DNA from: an uncultured cyanobacterium
Lineage (GTDB): Bacteria > Cyanobacteriota > Cyanobacteriia > CACIAM-69d
Direction of reading: 5' to 3'
Length of the DNA stretch: 5,112 nt
Assembly (NCBI GenBank): GCA_937894105.1
Contig: CALCTI010000067.1
Location: 1 to 5,112 of the forward strand
Below the pieces are notes generated by a model that was given only the letters and a program-made list of their open reading frames with translations, was not told where the DNA came from and searched no databases. Below are positions 5,050 to 5,112 of the stretch, one piece after another. Positions within the stretch are counted from its first letter, which is position 1. Each line of letters opens with the position of its first letter. Both the position numbers and the translations under genes were made by a program.

Positions 5050-5112
5050 GACCAAGGTTCAAACAGACCAAGATTCAAACAGACCAAGATTCAAACAGAC
5101 CAAGATTTAGAT
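5050..5112. repeat. 16-bp tandem repeat, about 3.7 copies, reaching the window edge
   Basis: The unit GACCAAGATTCAAACA occurs at 5050-5065 (one change, AAGG for AAGA), 5066-5081 and 5082-5097, followed by a partial copy from 5098 that matches for ten bases and then diverges before the edge. The array starts 24 nt after the stop of the SPOR-like gene. It is neither a heptamer STRR array nor HIP1. It could be a simple slippage repeat or the edge of a larger array. Confidence 0.85.

Noticed and set aside
5050..5112. CRISPR array or tRNA T-arm (GGTTCAAAC)
   Set aside because: The repeats are directly adjacent with no spacers, and no cloverleaf can be formed around the T-arm-like string.

Overview
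The window looks like chromosomal DNA from a cyanobacterium of moderate G+C content. The main evidence is nine perfect copies of the palindrome GCGATCGC (the HIP1 element typical of many cyanobacteria), together with protein families that are characteristic of this phylum. I cannot name a genus from the sequence alone. No CRISPR array, transposase, tRNA or rRNA is visible.

Layout. (1) 1-597, minus strand: a Rieske-type non-haem iron oxygenase gene entering from the left edge. It has an in-frame TAA at 52-54, and the same frame stays open and family-like beyond that stop, so it looks like an interrupted gene. (2) 598-827: a divergent intergenic region with a plausible sigma70-type promoter for the rightward gene. 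(3) 828-1298, plus: a small membrane protein of unknown function. It converges, with only a 10-nt gap, on (4) 1309-1674, minus: a small four-cysteine protein of a type I associate with cyanobacteria. (5) 1675-2629: about 950 bp without a convincing gene. It is A+T-richer, lacks HIP1 and holds several inverted repeats. (6) 2630-3277, minus: a DUF721/DciA-type protein, the presumed DnaB helicase loader/operator, with a C-terminal zinc-ribbon-like extension. (7) 3278-3694: a divergent intergenic region with a promoter candidate, hairpins and one doubtful small ORF. (8) 3695-5026, plus: a single-pass membrane protein with a long acidic linker and a C-terminal SPOR-like domain. (9) 5050-5112: a 16-bp tandem repeat running to the right edge.

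The genes do not form one operon; neighbours are mostly divergent or convergent. The functions suggested are housekeeping: a Rieske oxygenase, DNA replication (DciA) and cell envelope or division (SPOR-like protein). I see no clear new multi-gene system. The points most worth a second look are the broken Rieske gene, the structured gene-free stretch, the zinc-ribbon DciA variant and the edge repeat.
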